Source of the DNA: an uncultured bacterium
GTDB lineage: Bacteria > Bacillota_I > Bacilli_A > RF39 > UBA660
Direction of reading: 5' to 3'
Length of the DNA: 64,000 bases
Assembly: GCA_946560065.1 (NCBI GenBank)
Contig: CAMNUE010000001.1
Span: 188,805 to 252,804 of the forward strand
The notes under the pieces were generated by a model. That model had not been told where the DNA came from and ran no database searches. It was given only the letters and a program-made list of their open reading frames with translations. Shown here one piece after another: positions 16,757-25,053 of this stretch; positions within the stretch are counted from its first letter, which is position 1, and the number at the start of each line of letters is the position of its first letter. A program made the position numbers and the translations under genes.

Positions 16757-17233
16757 ATGGTTTATATTATTGCAGTATACCATGATATAGGGCATCACAT
16801 TGATTCAAAAAATCATGAAACTATATCTGCTGACATAATGGCTCAAGACGAAAATCTAAATAAGTTCTTTACTGCTGAAGAACTTATAATAATAAAAGAA
16901 GCAATAGAAGATCATAGAGCCTCTAGTAAAGAAAATCCAAGAAGTGTTTATGGTAAAATAATATCTTCTGCTGATAGAAATAATACAGTAGAAATGTGTT
17001 TAAGAAGATCATATACATACGGTAAAAAATTAGATCCTACTGCTAGTGATGAAGAATTATTTTTAAGAGCATATGATGTTTTAACTAGAAAGTTTGGTGA
17101 AGGTGGCTATGCCAAATTCTATTTTAGAGATGAACAATATGAAAAATTCTTAAAGGAATTAAGAAATTTACTATCTAACAAAGATAATTTTGTTAATACT
17201 CAAAGAGAATATGTTAAAAAATTAAAAAATTAA
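16757..17233 (+). CDS. second HD domain of the frameshifted tandem-HD protein
   Basis: In the shifted frame, homology to the first HD unit runs continuously from about 16645 (FPEYSKNEPAHALGHIKHVI) through AVYHDIGHHIDSKNHE, EDHRAS and SSADRN to GGYAKFYFRDEQY, mirroring the first unit block for block. ATG 16757 lies inside the domain and has no ribosome site, so an independent start is doubtful. The piece is either dead or made by -1 frameshifting. Adding one T to the TTTT run would join the two units in frame. All HD residues are intact, so the lesion looks recent or may be a sequencing error. Confidence 0.55.
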   Translation: MVYIIAVYHDIGHHIDSKNHETISADIMAQDENLNKFFTAEELIIIKEAIEDHRASSKENPRSVYGKIISSADRNNTVEMCLRRSYTYGKKLDPTASDEELFLRAYDVLTRKFGEGGYAKFYFRDEQYEKFLKELRNLLSNKDNFVNTQREYVKKLKN

Positions 17234-17244
17234 GAATAAAAAAT

Positions 17245-17280
17245 ACCCTAATAGTCATTGTAACTACTAGGGTCTTTTTA
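17245..17280. terminator. bidirectional terminator
   Basis: ACCCTAATAGT (17245-17255) pairs with ACTACTAGGGT (17263-17273) with one mismatch. A A-rich stretch precedes it and CTTTTT follows, so it can serve both the HD gene (+) and the converging small gene (-). Confidence 0.72.
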
Positions 17281-17598
17281 CTTATATGTTCCTTTTCTAT
17301 TCTCATTATTAACTTCAATATTCTCTTGTAAATTTTCTACTATTTGCTTATCTTCAGGTTTCTCAACATAAAGTAAAGAAGCAGTTAGTCTAGTCATCTT
17401 TCTTAGCGTTTCACTTTGTGATTCCACAGTCATCCAATCAATTCTGTTTTCCAAAGAGTCATCTTCGATTCCCTCAAAAACATTATTCATATCATGTTCA
17501 TATGCTAAACGCATAGTTTCATTAAATAATACTGCATACTTATTAAATAATTCATCTCTTTTTTTACGTAGTTCTTGCTTTTTTTCAATATATTTCAT
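17278..17598 (-). CDS. small coiled-coil protein, 106 aa
   Basis: Not recognised. Mostly helical and highly charged (KKQELRKKRDELFNKYAVL, then LENRIDWMTVESQSETLRKM). No membrane segment or Cys. A strong GAGGGGG ribosome site lies upstream on the minus strand (bases 17607-17613). It stands alone between a shared terminator and a 200-base divergent spacer. Confidence 0.6.
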   Translation of the reverse strand: MKYIEKKQELRKKRDELFNKYAVLFNETMRLAYEHDMNNVFEGIEDDSLENRIDWMTVESQSETLRKMTRLTASLLYVEKPEDKQIVENLQENIEVNNENRKGTYK

Positions 17599-17800
17599 AA
17601 AAATTTCCCCCTCAAATTAATTGCCTCATATTATAATACAAAATCACTAATTAAGCAAATTAAACTATAAAGAGAATACTTTTAGAATGATAAATCAAAT
17701 AAAAATATTTTCTTTTTAACAACAAACTATCACAAGAACTTATTCTCTCCAAACACGGTGAAATATGTGCTATAATATTACTTAAATTGGAGGAGTAATA

Positions 17801-18634
17801 ATGAAAGAAAAATATATTGCTTTAATAAAAGAAAAATTCACTGGACCATCCCAAGAACTTTTACTTAAACAAGTTAATCTCTTCTACCAAGAAAATAAAA
17901 ACATTCTTACGAATAAATATTCAATTGGTGATAAAGTTAAACTAACAAAAGGTACCTTCCTACACGGAATATTTGGAGAACTTGAAAACTTTGATTATAC
18001 GATTGAAAACGGTTTTATTTCCACTGACTTTACGGATGAAAGCAGAGCAAATAAAATTTGTAATAGTGTTGGTATGTGGAATATTCAAAAAGATTGTTTA
18101 CTTAAAGATTATATAAATGATTACAGTGGTTTTACAATCACATATACTATTGGTCGCGGACCAGGGTCAAAAGAAGTATCTAAATTAATTCCTTATCATC
18201 AATTCGATGAATTTACGGAAAACATCAACAATGTTGAAGAAATCTGGACTTATTGGGGAACTAAAACAAAAGAAGTGTCATTTCTTCCAAGCTTAGTTTC
18301 TGAGAAAAGACAAATTGCCTTCATTTTGAATATGGACAGTCTATATGCCCAGGAATTAGCAACAGCCGACGTTTGGAATCCTAATTTGTCAGAAGAAATC
18401 TTAGAGTCATTCCTTGACTATCGTTATTATCCTAAGTTTTTAACTGAAAGATTTAATAGAACAGCCGCAACAACAGACCGTGAAAGCGCCATCATATTTG
18501 GACTCCCAAGCAGTTTAATTGAAGGTGTATTTGTTGGTAGAAAAATAGAGACCAATCAAGCATCATTAGATTATATCAAAAATAAATTACCTAACTGCTA
18601 TATTTGTAATCTAGATGGAGTAGTAATAAGATAA
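17801..18634 (+). CDS. hypothetical protein, 277 aa (ADP-ribosyltransferase-like features)
   Basis: Not firmly recognised. Residues 45-80 (KLTKGTFLHGIFGELENFDY then IENGFISTDF) recall the His-Gly and Ser-Thr strands of the ART/PARP fold, and the rest of the protein is tightly structured. The end (SAIIFGLPSSLIEGVFVGR... PNCYICNLDG) is distinctive. No signal peptide. The gene has an extended -10 (TGTGCTATAAT, 17766-17776) and a GGAGGAG ribosome site. The next gene starts one base after its stop, so they are translated together. The ART suggestion rests on motif resemblance only. Confidence 0.55.
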   Translation: MKEKYIALIKEKFTGPSQELLLKQVNLFYQENKNILTNKYSIGDKVKLTKGTFLHGIFGELENFDYTIENGFISTDFTDESRANKICNSVGMWNIQKDCLLKDYINDYSGFTITYTIGRGPGSKEVSKLIPYHQFDEFTENINNVEEIWTYWGTKTKEVSFLPSLVSEKRQIAFILNMDSLYAQELATADVWNPNLSEEILESFLDYRYYPKFLTERFNRTAATTDRESAIIFGLPSSLIEGVFVGRKIETNQASLDYIKNKLPNCYICNLDGVVIR

Positions 18635-18635
18635 T

Positions 18636-19193
18636 ATGAGGATTACTAATAAATTAGAAAGCACAAAAAAAATAACAGAACTATCACTAAATAAACTTCC
18701 AGAACAATTATTTAAAAATGGAGAAGAAGAAAAAGTTCTTGAATTTATAAAAAAATATCCTGCTAAATACTATGCAATTAGAGATAAAGCTAAAGCAGGT
18801 GGAGTCTTCAAATTAAAAATCGAAAAAGAAAATATCTTAAACGAAATAAAAGACTATACTTTATATTCAGTTAATGTAAGTTCCGCTAATTATGAAGAAA
18901 ACCAATTGTTAGTAGGAGAAATATTTATTCTAAGTAATAATGAAATCTATGCCGCTCTAAGTACCAATAAAACATATTCTGCTCGTGCCGCTGCAGCTAA
19001 TCCTGAATTTAATCTAAAGACCACTATTTTTGATGATAAAACACTAAATAAAATTCCATACTTTAACACATTGTATAACTACATAATTACCAATCATCTT
19101 CAAGATGTTATTGTTGAATTTTCTCTTTTTGATAAAAAAGTCGGAATTAAAAATGAAAAAATTGTTATTTATGAAATAAGGACTGACTACTAA
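18636..19193 (+). CDS. hypothetical protein, 185 aa
   Basis: Not recognised. A soluble alpha/beta protein with a conserved-looking block KYYAIRDKAKAGGVFKLK (about 46-63) and an alanine-rich turn (SARAAAANPEF). It directly follows the upstream 277-aa gene with one base between stop and start, so the two are probably functional partners. No metal or catalytic motif is evident. Confidence 0.6.
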   Translation: MRITNKLESTKKITELSLNKLPEQLFKNGEEEKVLEFIKKYPAKYYAIRDKAKAGGVFKLKIEKENILNEIKDYTLYSVNVSSANYEENQLLVGEIFILSNNEIYAALSTNKTYSARAAAANPEFNLKTTIFDDKTLNKIPYFNTLYNYIITNHLQDVIVEFSLFDKKVGIKNEKIVIYEIRTDY

Positions 19194-19220
19194 TAAGAAA
19201 ATTAGAAAGGATTCGATACT

Positions 19221-19475
19221 ATGTTAAAACTAATAAAACCAAGTCTAAATGCTGAAGAAAAATACCGTGAAATGATTACAGAATGGGCTGCCTATGGTGG
19301 ACCATATGTTCCATGCATTATTGATTATGATTGTAAGCACCTAAAAGAAGGATTTGATTATAATGCTACTCTTAAAGTAATAAATGATTATAGTGAAGGA
19401 AAAATCTTTGATTATGATACTGATTGCCCCTTAAGTAACTCCTCAAAAAAAGGTGCTGAAACCCTTATAAAATAA
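19221..19475 (+). pseudogene. truncated GNAT acetyltransferase (N-terminal piece)
   Basis: The first ~68 residues (MLKLIKPSLNAEEKYREMI... WAAYGGPYVPCIIDYD... GKIFDYDTD) look like the start of a family of roughly 170-aa GNAT acetyltransferases. The frame then runs into an unrelated tail (CPLSNSSKKGAETLIK) and stops. The acetyl-CoA-binding motif is missing, so the product cannot be active. The break falls just before the ParA-led mobile element, so this is most likely the host gene cut by its insertion, with the junction near 19424-19430. The other half should lie beyond the right end, outside this window. Confidence 0.6.
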
Positions 19476-19664
19476 CGAAAAAATGAAGTTGTCTAGGTAA
19501 TGTTTTGCATAATATGAAAAGCTGATTTTTGACAAAATTTTGCTTTTTTTTTTCAAAATTCTGCACTATATGGGGTAGGCTGATTGTTCTTACGTAACTC
19601 CAATTTAATATAAATATAACTTAAATAACTATAAATATTTAGTTTATTATTAATTAAAAATACA

Positions 19665-19691
19665 TAGCTATCTTATTATTTAGGATAGCTA
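19665..19691 (+). repeat. hairpin in the leader of parA
   Basis: TAGCTATC (19665-19672) and GATAGCTA (19684-19691) form an 8-bp stem about 28 bases before the ParA start. The T run is weak (AATTTTAT). It may be an attenuator-like or operator element. The whole 19476-19709 spacer is otherwise AT-rich without a gene. Confidence 0.4.
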
Positions 19692-19718
19692 ATTTTATGT
19701 AGAAAGGAGATGAAGAAA

Positions 19719-20549
19719 ATGTCTTATAGGAAATGTGAAGTAATTGCTATTGCTAATCAAAAGGGTGGGGTAGGAAAAACAACTACAACATTGAGTCTGG
19801 GTGTTGCTCTTTCAAAATTAGGAAAGAAAGTATTAGTGGTTGATGCAGATCCACAGGGAGACTTAACATCTTGTATGGGGTGGTATCATCAGGACGAGTT
19901 ATCAAATACTATTTCTTCTTTGATGGAACATAGTTTACGAGATGAAATTATTAATAAGGATGATTTTATACTTCATCATGATGAAAACATAGATTTATTA
20001 CCTTCCAATATTGAATTATCTGCAACAGAAATGAATTTAGTTAATGCTATGAGTCGAGAATATACTCTGAGGAATTGTCTAGAATTTTATAAGAAGGATT
20101 ATGATTATATTCTATTAGATTGCATGCCTTCATTAGGAATGATTACAATTAATGTACTTGCTAGTGCAGATAAAGTAATTATACCTGTGCAGTCCCACTA
20201 TCTTGCTGCTAAAGGTATGAGTCAATTATTAAAAACAGTATCTAAAGTTCAAAGACAAATAAATCCTAAGTTAAAGATTGATGGTATATTATTAACACTA
20301 ATAGATACTAGAACAAAATTATCAAAAGAAGTAAAGGAACAATTACAAGATATTTATGGTAGTATCATTAGAATATATGAAACTCAAATTCCTAGAGCTA
20401 TTAAAGTTGCAGAATCTACCTCATTTGGTAAAAGTATATTTTCCTATGACAAAAATGGTAAAGTTACAGAGGCTTATGAGATGTTTGCAAAGGAGGTGTT
20501 AGAAAATGAGTCAACAAGACAGAAAAATGCCTTTACCAGGTCTAGATGA
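19719..20549 (+). CDS. parA: ParA/Soj-type ATPase
   Basis: Partition ATPase that moves or segregates the element with ParB. Deviant Walker A KGGVGKT at 15-21, Walker A' VVDADPQGDLTSCMG, Walker B YILLDCMPSLGM. Length 276 aa is normal for the chromosomal/ICE ParA group. AAGGAGATGA gives best spacing to ATG 19719; ATG 19710 lies right on the ribosome site. ParB starts 44 bases before its end, a tight operon. It supports stable maintenance of the excised circular form. Confidence 0.92.
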   Translation: MSYRKCEVIAIANQKGGVGKTTTTLSLGVALSKLGKKVLVVDADPQGDLTSCMGWYHQDELSNTISSLMEHSLRDEIINKDDFILHHDENIDLLPSNIELSATEMNLVNAMSREYTLRNCLEFYKKDYDYILLDCMPSLGMITINVLASADKVIIPVQSHYLAAKGMSQLLKTVSKVQRQINPKLKIDGILLTLIDTRTKLSKEVKEQLQDIYGSIIRIYETQIPRAIKVAESTSFGKSIFSYDKNGKVTEAYEMFAKEVLENESTRQKNAFTRSR

Positions 20550-21522
20550 ACTCTTTTTAAGTCAAAAAGAACGTGATGATATGAAAAGGGAAAAGGTAAT
20601 GGATATTCTGATTTCAAAAATTGATGAGTTTCCTAATCATCCTTTTAAAGTATTAGATAATGAAGATATGCAACAAATGAAAATAAGTATTGAAGAAAAT
20701 GGAGTTTTGTCACCTATATTGGTTAGACCTAAAAATAATGGGCGTTATGAAATTATTTCGGGACATAGAAGAAAGTATGCTAGTAAATTAGCAAAAAAAA
20801 AGACTATACCATGTATAGTAAGAGACTTTACAGATGATGAAGCTACAATAATTATGGTGGATAGTAATTTACAAAGAGAAAAAATACTACCTAGTGAAAA
20901 GGCTTTTGCCTATAAGATGAAATTGGATGCTTTAAAACATCAAGGAAGAAGAAATGATTTAACCTCGACACAAGATGTGTCGAAGTTGAGGTCAGATGAG
21001 ATTGTTGGTAAAGAAAATGGAGATAGTAGAGAAAAAGTTAGGAGATTTATTAGATTAACTAAATTGATACCAGATTTATTACAAATGGTTGATGAAGAGA
21101 AAATTGCTCTTAGTCCAGCAGTATATATATCCCATTTAACGGAAGATGAACAAAATATGTTATTAGACTGCATAGAGTGTAAAGATGCTACTCCAAATGT
21201 TTCACAAGCACTTAAAATGAAAAAATTAAGTGAAAAAGGGCTTTTAACTGATGTTAAGATTGATAATATTTTATCACAAGAAAAATCTAATCAAATACCA
21301 AAAATTAAGTTAGATGAAAGTAAAATCAGAAGAGTTCTACCAAAGAATATTGAAGTTCCAAAAATAGAGGACTTTGTTATTAATGCTGTAGATAAATATC
21401 AAAAAATAGTTGATGTTTTGCCTAGTAATGTAAAAAATCAAAATATGGAATTGTTTGTGATGAAAGCAATTAGTCATTATATGAAACATCTTGAACGAAA
21501 AAAAACTATGGATGTAAGATAG
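20506..21522 (+). CDS. parB: ParB/Spo0J-type partition protein
   Basis: CTP/DNA-binding partner of ParA. The ParB N-domain block HPFKVLDNEDMQQMKISIEENGVL... IEHGRR-type signature here as ISGHRRKYAS, DEATIIMVDSNLQREKILPSEKAFA, then the central HTH (VRRFIRLTKLIPDLLQMVDEEKIALSPAVYISHL). 338 aa with an extra C-terminal helical region. AAAGGAGGTG precedes ATG 20506 inside parA. Its cognate binding site is unknown; the palindrome at 21564 is a candidate. Confidence 0.9.
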   Translation: MSQQDRKMPLPGLDELFLSQKERDDMKREKVMDILISKIDEFPNHPFKVLDNEDMQQMKISIEENGVLSPILVRPKNNGRYEIISGHRRKYASKLAKKKTIPCIVRDFTDDEATIIMVDSNLQREKILPSEKAFAYKMKLDALKHQGRRNDLTSTQDVSKLRSDEIVGKENGDSREKVRRFIRLTKLIPDLLQMVDEEKIALSPAVYISHLTEDEQNMLLDCIECKDATPNVSQALKMKKLSEKGLLTDVKIDNILSQEKSNQIPKIKLDESKIRRVLPKNIEVPKIEDFVINAVDKYQKIVDVLPSNVKNQNMELFVMKAISHYMKHLERKKTMDVR

Positions 21523-21563
21523 CAGGAGTATGTTTTACATTATCCCCTCCTTATAATCTACCC

Positions 21564-21586
21564 CTAGTATATATACTAGCTATAAT
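21564..21586 (+). promoter_or_regulatory. 16-bp perfect palindrome next to a TATAAT box
   Basis: CTAGTATATATACTAG (21564-21579) is a perfect palindrome. TATAAT begins two bases later (21581-21586), upstream of the surface-protein operon. A protein bound here would overlap the promoter, so it may be an operator. No convincing -35 was seen. Confidence 0.5.
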
Positions 21587-21672
21587 TACTATCTAAAAAA
21601 AATATATTTACACAAATGACAAATAAAAATAATGATATTAGAATAGGGGCAAAGAAAAGGAGTGATCGAAAT

Positions 21673-22326
21673 ATGTTGAAAAAACTATTTATATCTGGAG
21701 TAGTATTACTAACTGCTATATGTGGAAGTATCTATGATATTCAGAAGAGTGAAACATCTAAAAATATAATTTCACAGAAACCTGTTAATAAAGAAGAGAG
21801 CAAAAGTAAAAAATCCACAGGAAAGGTGGAAAAAAGTTCAGAAAATAAAAATAAAGAAACAGAGATTGTGGAAGAAAGTAAAGTAAAAGAAGAAAGTTCT
21901 AATACTAGTTCATCAAGTGAAAAGAATATAAATAAACCAGTTCAAGAAAATAAAAACAATACAACACAAGAAACACAAAGTTCACATCAGATAAATAATT
22001 CACAACCTCAAACCTCACAACCTCAAAATTCACAACCTCAAGTTCCTCCAAGGCAACAAACAGAGTGGGAAAGATTAGGAATTAGTCAAGATGCTTATTT
22101 CAATACACCAATGTTTTCTTGGGAAGAAAAAGCATATTCAAGTATTGATAATTGCATAAAAGAAGCAAGTTTTATTAATAATAAATATGGATTTGTTACA
22201 AACTATGGTACTGTTAGTGGTAAATATGTGGATACTGTTGGTTGTTGGGTAAAAATATATGTAGATGGAAATAAATACTATCTTAGTGATTTTAAAGCAT
22301 TAGGATATGAAACAATGCCTCGTTAA
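21673..22326 (+). CDS. membrane-anchored/secreted protein with long polar linker
   Basis: 218 aa from ATG 21673, chosen for its AAAAGGAGTGATCG ribosome site; the in-frame ATG 21616 has none. N-terminal hydrophobic anchor (about 3-20, LFISGVVLLTAICG), then a Lys/Glu/Ser-rich linker passing into Gln/Ser/Pro repeats (QPQTSQPQNSQPQVPP), then an ~75-residue C-terminal domain (WERLGISQDAYFNTPMFSWEEK... GKYVDTVGCWVKIYVDGNKYYLSDF). First gene of the element's surface module, followed by the adhesin and sortase. Unknown function. A weak hairpin (CCTC/GAGG plus T run) overlaps its stop. Confidence 0.65.
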   Translation: MLKKLFISGVVLLTAICGSIYDIQKSETSKNIISQKPVNKEESKSKKSTGKVEKSSENKNKETEIVEESKVKEESSNTSSSSEKNINKPVQENKNNTTQETQSSHQINNSQPQTSQPQNSQPQVPPRQQTEWERLGISQDAYFNTPMFSWEEKAYSSIDNCIKEASFINNKYGFVTNYGTVSGKYVDTVGCWVKIYVDGNKYYLSDFKALGYETMPR

Positions 22327-22366
22327 GAGGTTTTTTTGTTGGAAAAAGGAAAGGAATGTTAAATTT

Positions 22367-23638
22367 ATGAAAAATAAAATGAAGAAAATATTACAATGTT
22401 TTTTAATAGTTATGACTATTTTTATGACTATACCAAATGGAGTAAATGCACAGACAACAGATACATTATATATTGATGATAGTTACACTTATTATGTAGC
22501 AACTACAAAATATGATGATTTAAGTTATTGGACTATAGGAAATGAAAATCCTATTAGGAGAAGAAGTGATGGCAGTTATGTATATTGTATACAAGCTCAT
22601 ATCAAGTTTAATGATAATTCTCCTGTTAATGGCTATGAAAGTACAGCAGATAAACTAGCTTTAACAGACTTAACAGAAGATGAAATTGAAAAAATTGAAC
22701 TATATTCATATTATGGATACGGTTATGGAAATCATAATTCACTTGATTGGTATGCTGCAACACAATTATTAATATGGGAAATAACAGAAAAAGTTGCAAC
22801 ACCTTATCCAATTGCAGAGGGGGATAGGACATTAACTAGAATTGATAAATATGATTCTATGATGAATGAAATTAAGGAATTAGTTTCAAAACATGGAAAA
22901 ACAGTTAGTTTTAATAATCAAACTATAGAGATGAAAGTTGGGGAGACTTTAACATTACATGATAATCATGAAGTTTTATCAAATTATTTTACTGTTTCAT
23001 ATAATGAAAGTTTAGATATGAAAATCAATAATAATGATTTAATTATTACTGCCAAAAAAGGATATAATGGTACTATCAATTTGAATGCAAAGAAAAATAC
23101 CAATATTCCTATGTTATATGATGGTTCTAATCAAAAATGCTTATCAAGAGGAGATCCAACTTTTATTAATGCAAAAATAAATATGACAGTATACACAGAA
23201 TTTAAAGTTAATAAACTTTTTGGTTCAGATGGAAAGTATGCACCAGAAGAAAATGCAGAGTTTGAAATATACAATAATGATACTAATGAATTGATTGATA
23301 CTATTTCTACAAATGAAGATGGAATAGTATCTATTTATTTAAAGTTAGGAAACTACAGAGTAGTTCAAACAAAAGGAGAAAAAGGATATAATTTTATTGA
23401 TGAGTATACTTTTAGTATAGATGGTAATCATACAAAAGAAACTGTATACTTTTATAATGAAAAAATAGTTGTAAAAAGTGAAGATAAACCAACAGAAGAA
23501 CCAAAAAAACCAGAAGAACCAAAAGTTATAGAAGTACCAGATACATTAATACGTGAAAATTATATGATTGAGATTTGTGCATTTATAATGATAATTATGG
23601 GAATGGGAGTTGTGATTCATGAAAACAAAAGAAAGTAA
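22367..23638 (+). CDS. wall-anchored adhesin: thioester domain plus Cna-B domain
   Basis: A surface protein of about 423 aa. Order: signal peptide (to about 28, ending VNAQ), thioester domain with YCIQAH (Cys about 73) and ATQLLIWEIT (the TQxA-type Gln partner, about 130), an intervening region, a Cna-B repeat (about 278-365: FKVNKLFGSDGKYAPEENAEFEI ... YRVVQTKGEKGYNF), a Pro-Glu wall spacer, a VPDT sorting-type motif, C-terminal membrane helix and basic tail (HENKRK). The internal Cys-Gln thioester lets such adhesins bind host or partner surfaces covalently. ATG 22367 has GGAAAGGAATG upstream; the start at 22307 would add an unlikely leader. The sortase gene overlaps its end. Confidence 0.85.
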   Translation: MKNKMKKILQCFLIVMTIFMTIPNGVNAQTTDTLYIDDSYTYYVATTKYDDLSYWTIGNENPIRRRSDGSYVYCIQAHIKFNDNSPVNGYESTADKLALTDLTEDEIEKIELYSYYGYGYGNHNSLDWYAATQLLIWEITEKVATPYPIAEGDRTLTRIDKYDSMMNEIKELVSKHGKTVSFNNQTIEMKVGETLTLHDNHEVLSNYFTVSYNESLDMKINNNDLIITAKKGYNGTINLNAKKNTNIPMLYDGSNQKCLSRGDPTFINAKINMTVYTEFKVNKLFGSDGKYAPEENAEFEIYNNDTNELIDTISTNEDGIVSIYLKLGNYRVVQTKGEKGYNFIDEYTFSIDGNHTKETVYFYNEKIVVKSEDKPTEEPKKPEEPKVIEVPDTLIRENYMIEICAFIMIIMGMGVVIHENKRK

Positions 23639-24266
23639 AAAAACAAAAAGTCGACTAATATTAGTTGGCTTTTTTCTTGTATTTATTGGTTTTATTATAT
23701 TAGCTTTAAAATTTGGAATTTTTATTTCTAAAAATGCTCAAGAAGATAAAAGCATAAATAATTTTAAAGAGAAACAAGAAATAGTTCATGATGATATAAC
23801 TAGTAATAAAGAAGATAAAGAAGATAAAGAAGTTTCTTCCAAAAGCAATAATGAAGAATATATAGCACTTTTAGAAATTCCAAAAATCAAGTTGGAAAAA
23901 GGGTTATATGACATTAAATCTTCTTTAAATAATGTCGATAAAAACATTCAAATATTGAAAGAATCTGATATGCCTAATGTAGAGAATGGTAATATGATTT
24001 TAGTTGGTCATTCTGGAAGTGGATCAAAGGCATATTTTTCAAATTTAGTAAAACTAGATAAAGATGATATAGCAATTATTATTTATAATAAAAAGAAATA
24101 TTCTTATAAATTAATTGATAAATATGAGATAGAAAAAACAGGGAAAACTATAATTAATAGTAGTCTAAGTACAAAAACATTAACTTTAATAACATGTAAA
24201 GAAAACACTAATAAACAGATAGTGTTTATATTTGAAGAAATAGAGGAGAGTGATTATATTGAATAA
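23619..24266 (+). CDS. sortase
   Basis: Membrane-tethered transpeptidase that would cleave the VPDT motif of the adjacent adhesin and attach it to the wall or a pilin. N-terminal transmembrane segment (about 12-34), polar linker, then sortase core: LLEIPKIKLEKGLYD, VGHSGSGSKAYFSNL (catalytic His about 130) and LTLITCKEN (catalytic Cys about 193). The catalytic Arg expected shortly after the Cys is not evident; the position reads KQIVF. The gene overlaps the adhesin stop by 20 bases, a dedicated pair. Confidence 0.85.
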   Translation: MKTKESKKTKSRLILVGFFLVFIGFIILALKFGIFISKNAQEDKSINNFKEKQEIVHDDITSNKEDKEDKEVSSKSNNEEYIALLEIPKIKLEKGLYDIKSSLNNVDKNIQILKESDMPNVENGNMILVGHSGSGSKAYFSNLVKLDKDDIAIIIYNKKKYSYKLIDKYEIEKTGKTIINSSLSTKTLTLITCKENTNKQIVFIFEEIEESDYIE

Positions 24267-24486
24267 ATATGGAGTAATGCAAATAGCAAAGACTCTAGAA
24301 AAATTATTTCAAGCAGAGTTTGATACAGATAAAAAAATTCTATCAATGAAGTTAGAAGATTTGAGTAAAATAGAAAATTTACAAGCAAATGAGGCAATGA
24401 TAATTATTGATTTTAAGAAAGCAATTAAAGAAAGAAGAATAATTGCTTTTTTAAGTGGAAATGAGGGAAAAGAAAGGGCTGAATAA
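24259..24486 (+). CDS. small hypothetical protein, 75 aa
   Basis: Not recognised. A likely TTG start at 24259, nine bases after GAGGAG, overlaps the sortase stop (TTGAATAA). A GTG at 24250 also exists. It has an N-terminal helix (KYGVMQIAKTLEKLFQAEF) and a beta-rich middle ending IIIDFKKAIKERRIIAFLSG. Member of a chain of small overlapping genes typical of ICE accessory operons. Confidence 0.6.
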   Translation: MNKYGVMQIAKTLEKLFQAEFDTDKKILSMKLEDLSKIENLQANEAMIIIDFKKAIKERRIIAFLSGNEGKERAE

Positions 24487-24487
24487 A

Positions 24488-24709
24488 ATGAATAAATATG
24501 AATTTAATGTAAGTCTATTTGGAAATATGACATTGGAGGTAGTTGCTCCAAATCACGAGGAAGCAGAGAGAATACTAAAAGATACTATGGAAAGTATTAA
24601 TATTAAAGATATTAGAGATAAGAAGACATCAAAAGAAAATGTCAATATTAAAAAAAGTGAAATTCAATTAAAAAGCACATATGTAAAAAGTAGAGAAAGG
24701 GGTAGATAA
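24488..24709 (+). CDS. small hypothetical protein, 73 aa (PcfM-like pattern)
   Basis: MNKYEFNVSLFGNMTLEVVAPNHEEAERILKD resembles the start of small DpnD/PcfM-type ICE proteins (beta hairpin, then an EEA-containing helix), as seen in the gene at 32006. The C-terminus is Lys-rich. ATG 24488 lies one base after the previous stop; an earlier in-frame start at 24455 would overlap more and lacks a site. Confidence 0.6.
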   Translation: MNKYEFNVSLFGNMTLEVVAPNHEEAERILKDTMESINIKDIRDKKTSKENVNIKKSEIQLKSTYVKSRERGR

Positions 24710-25041
24710 TGATGGCATACCAAAGCAAAAAACCACCAATCAGAATAGTGGTTAATATAGACACTTTTAATAACTTAAGTGAACTATTAACAAGAATTGG
24801 TAATGTTGGAGGTGAGGAGATATCAGAACATGCTAAAAAAATTAATAAGAAGATATTAAAATATAGTGTTCCTCATACAGAAGAAAATGGAGAAACTTTT
24901 GTGGATATAAGATTTTTCCATAACGAAATTACTCAATTAGTTCATATACTTCTTAGTAATATATCAAACTATGAGGAATATCAAATGAATTATTTTGAAG
25001 AATTGCTAATATCCAGAAAGGGGTATAATAGTTCTTCATAA
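24709..25041 (+). CDS. hypothetical ICE protein, 110 aa
   Basis: Not recognised. Starts ATGATG (24709 or 24712) overlapping the previous TAA, behind GAAAGGGG. Helical, with a short strand pair (YSVPHTEENGETFVDIRFFHNEI) and a C-terminal helical bundle. It is translationally coupled to its neighbours and precedes an SSB-like gene, so a DNA-metabolism role is possible but unproven. Confidence 0.6.
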   Translation: MMAYQSKKPPIRIVVNIDTFNNLSELLTRIGNVGGEEISEHAKKINKKILKYSVPHTEENGETFVDIRFFHNEITQLVHILLSNISNYEEYQMNYFEELLISRKGYNSSS

Positions 25042-25053
25042 GGAAAGGGTAGT

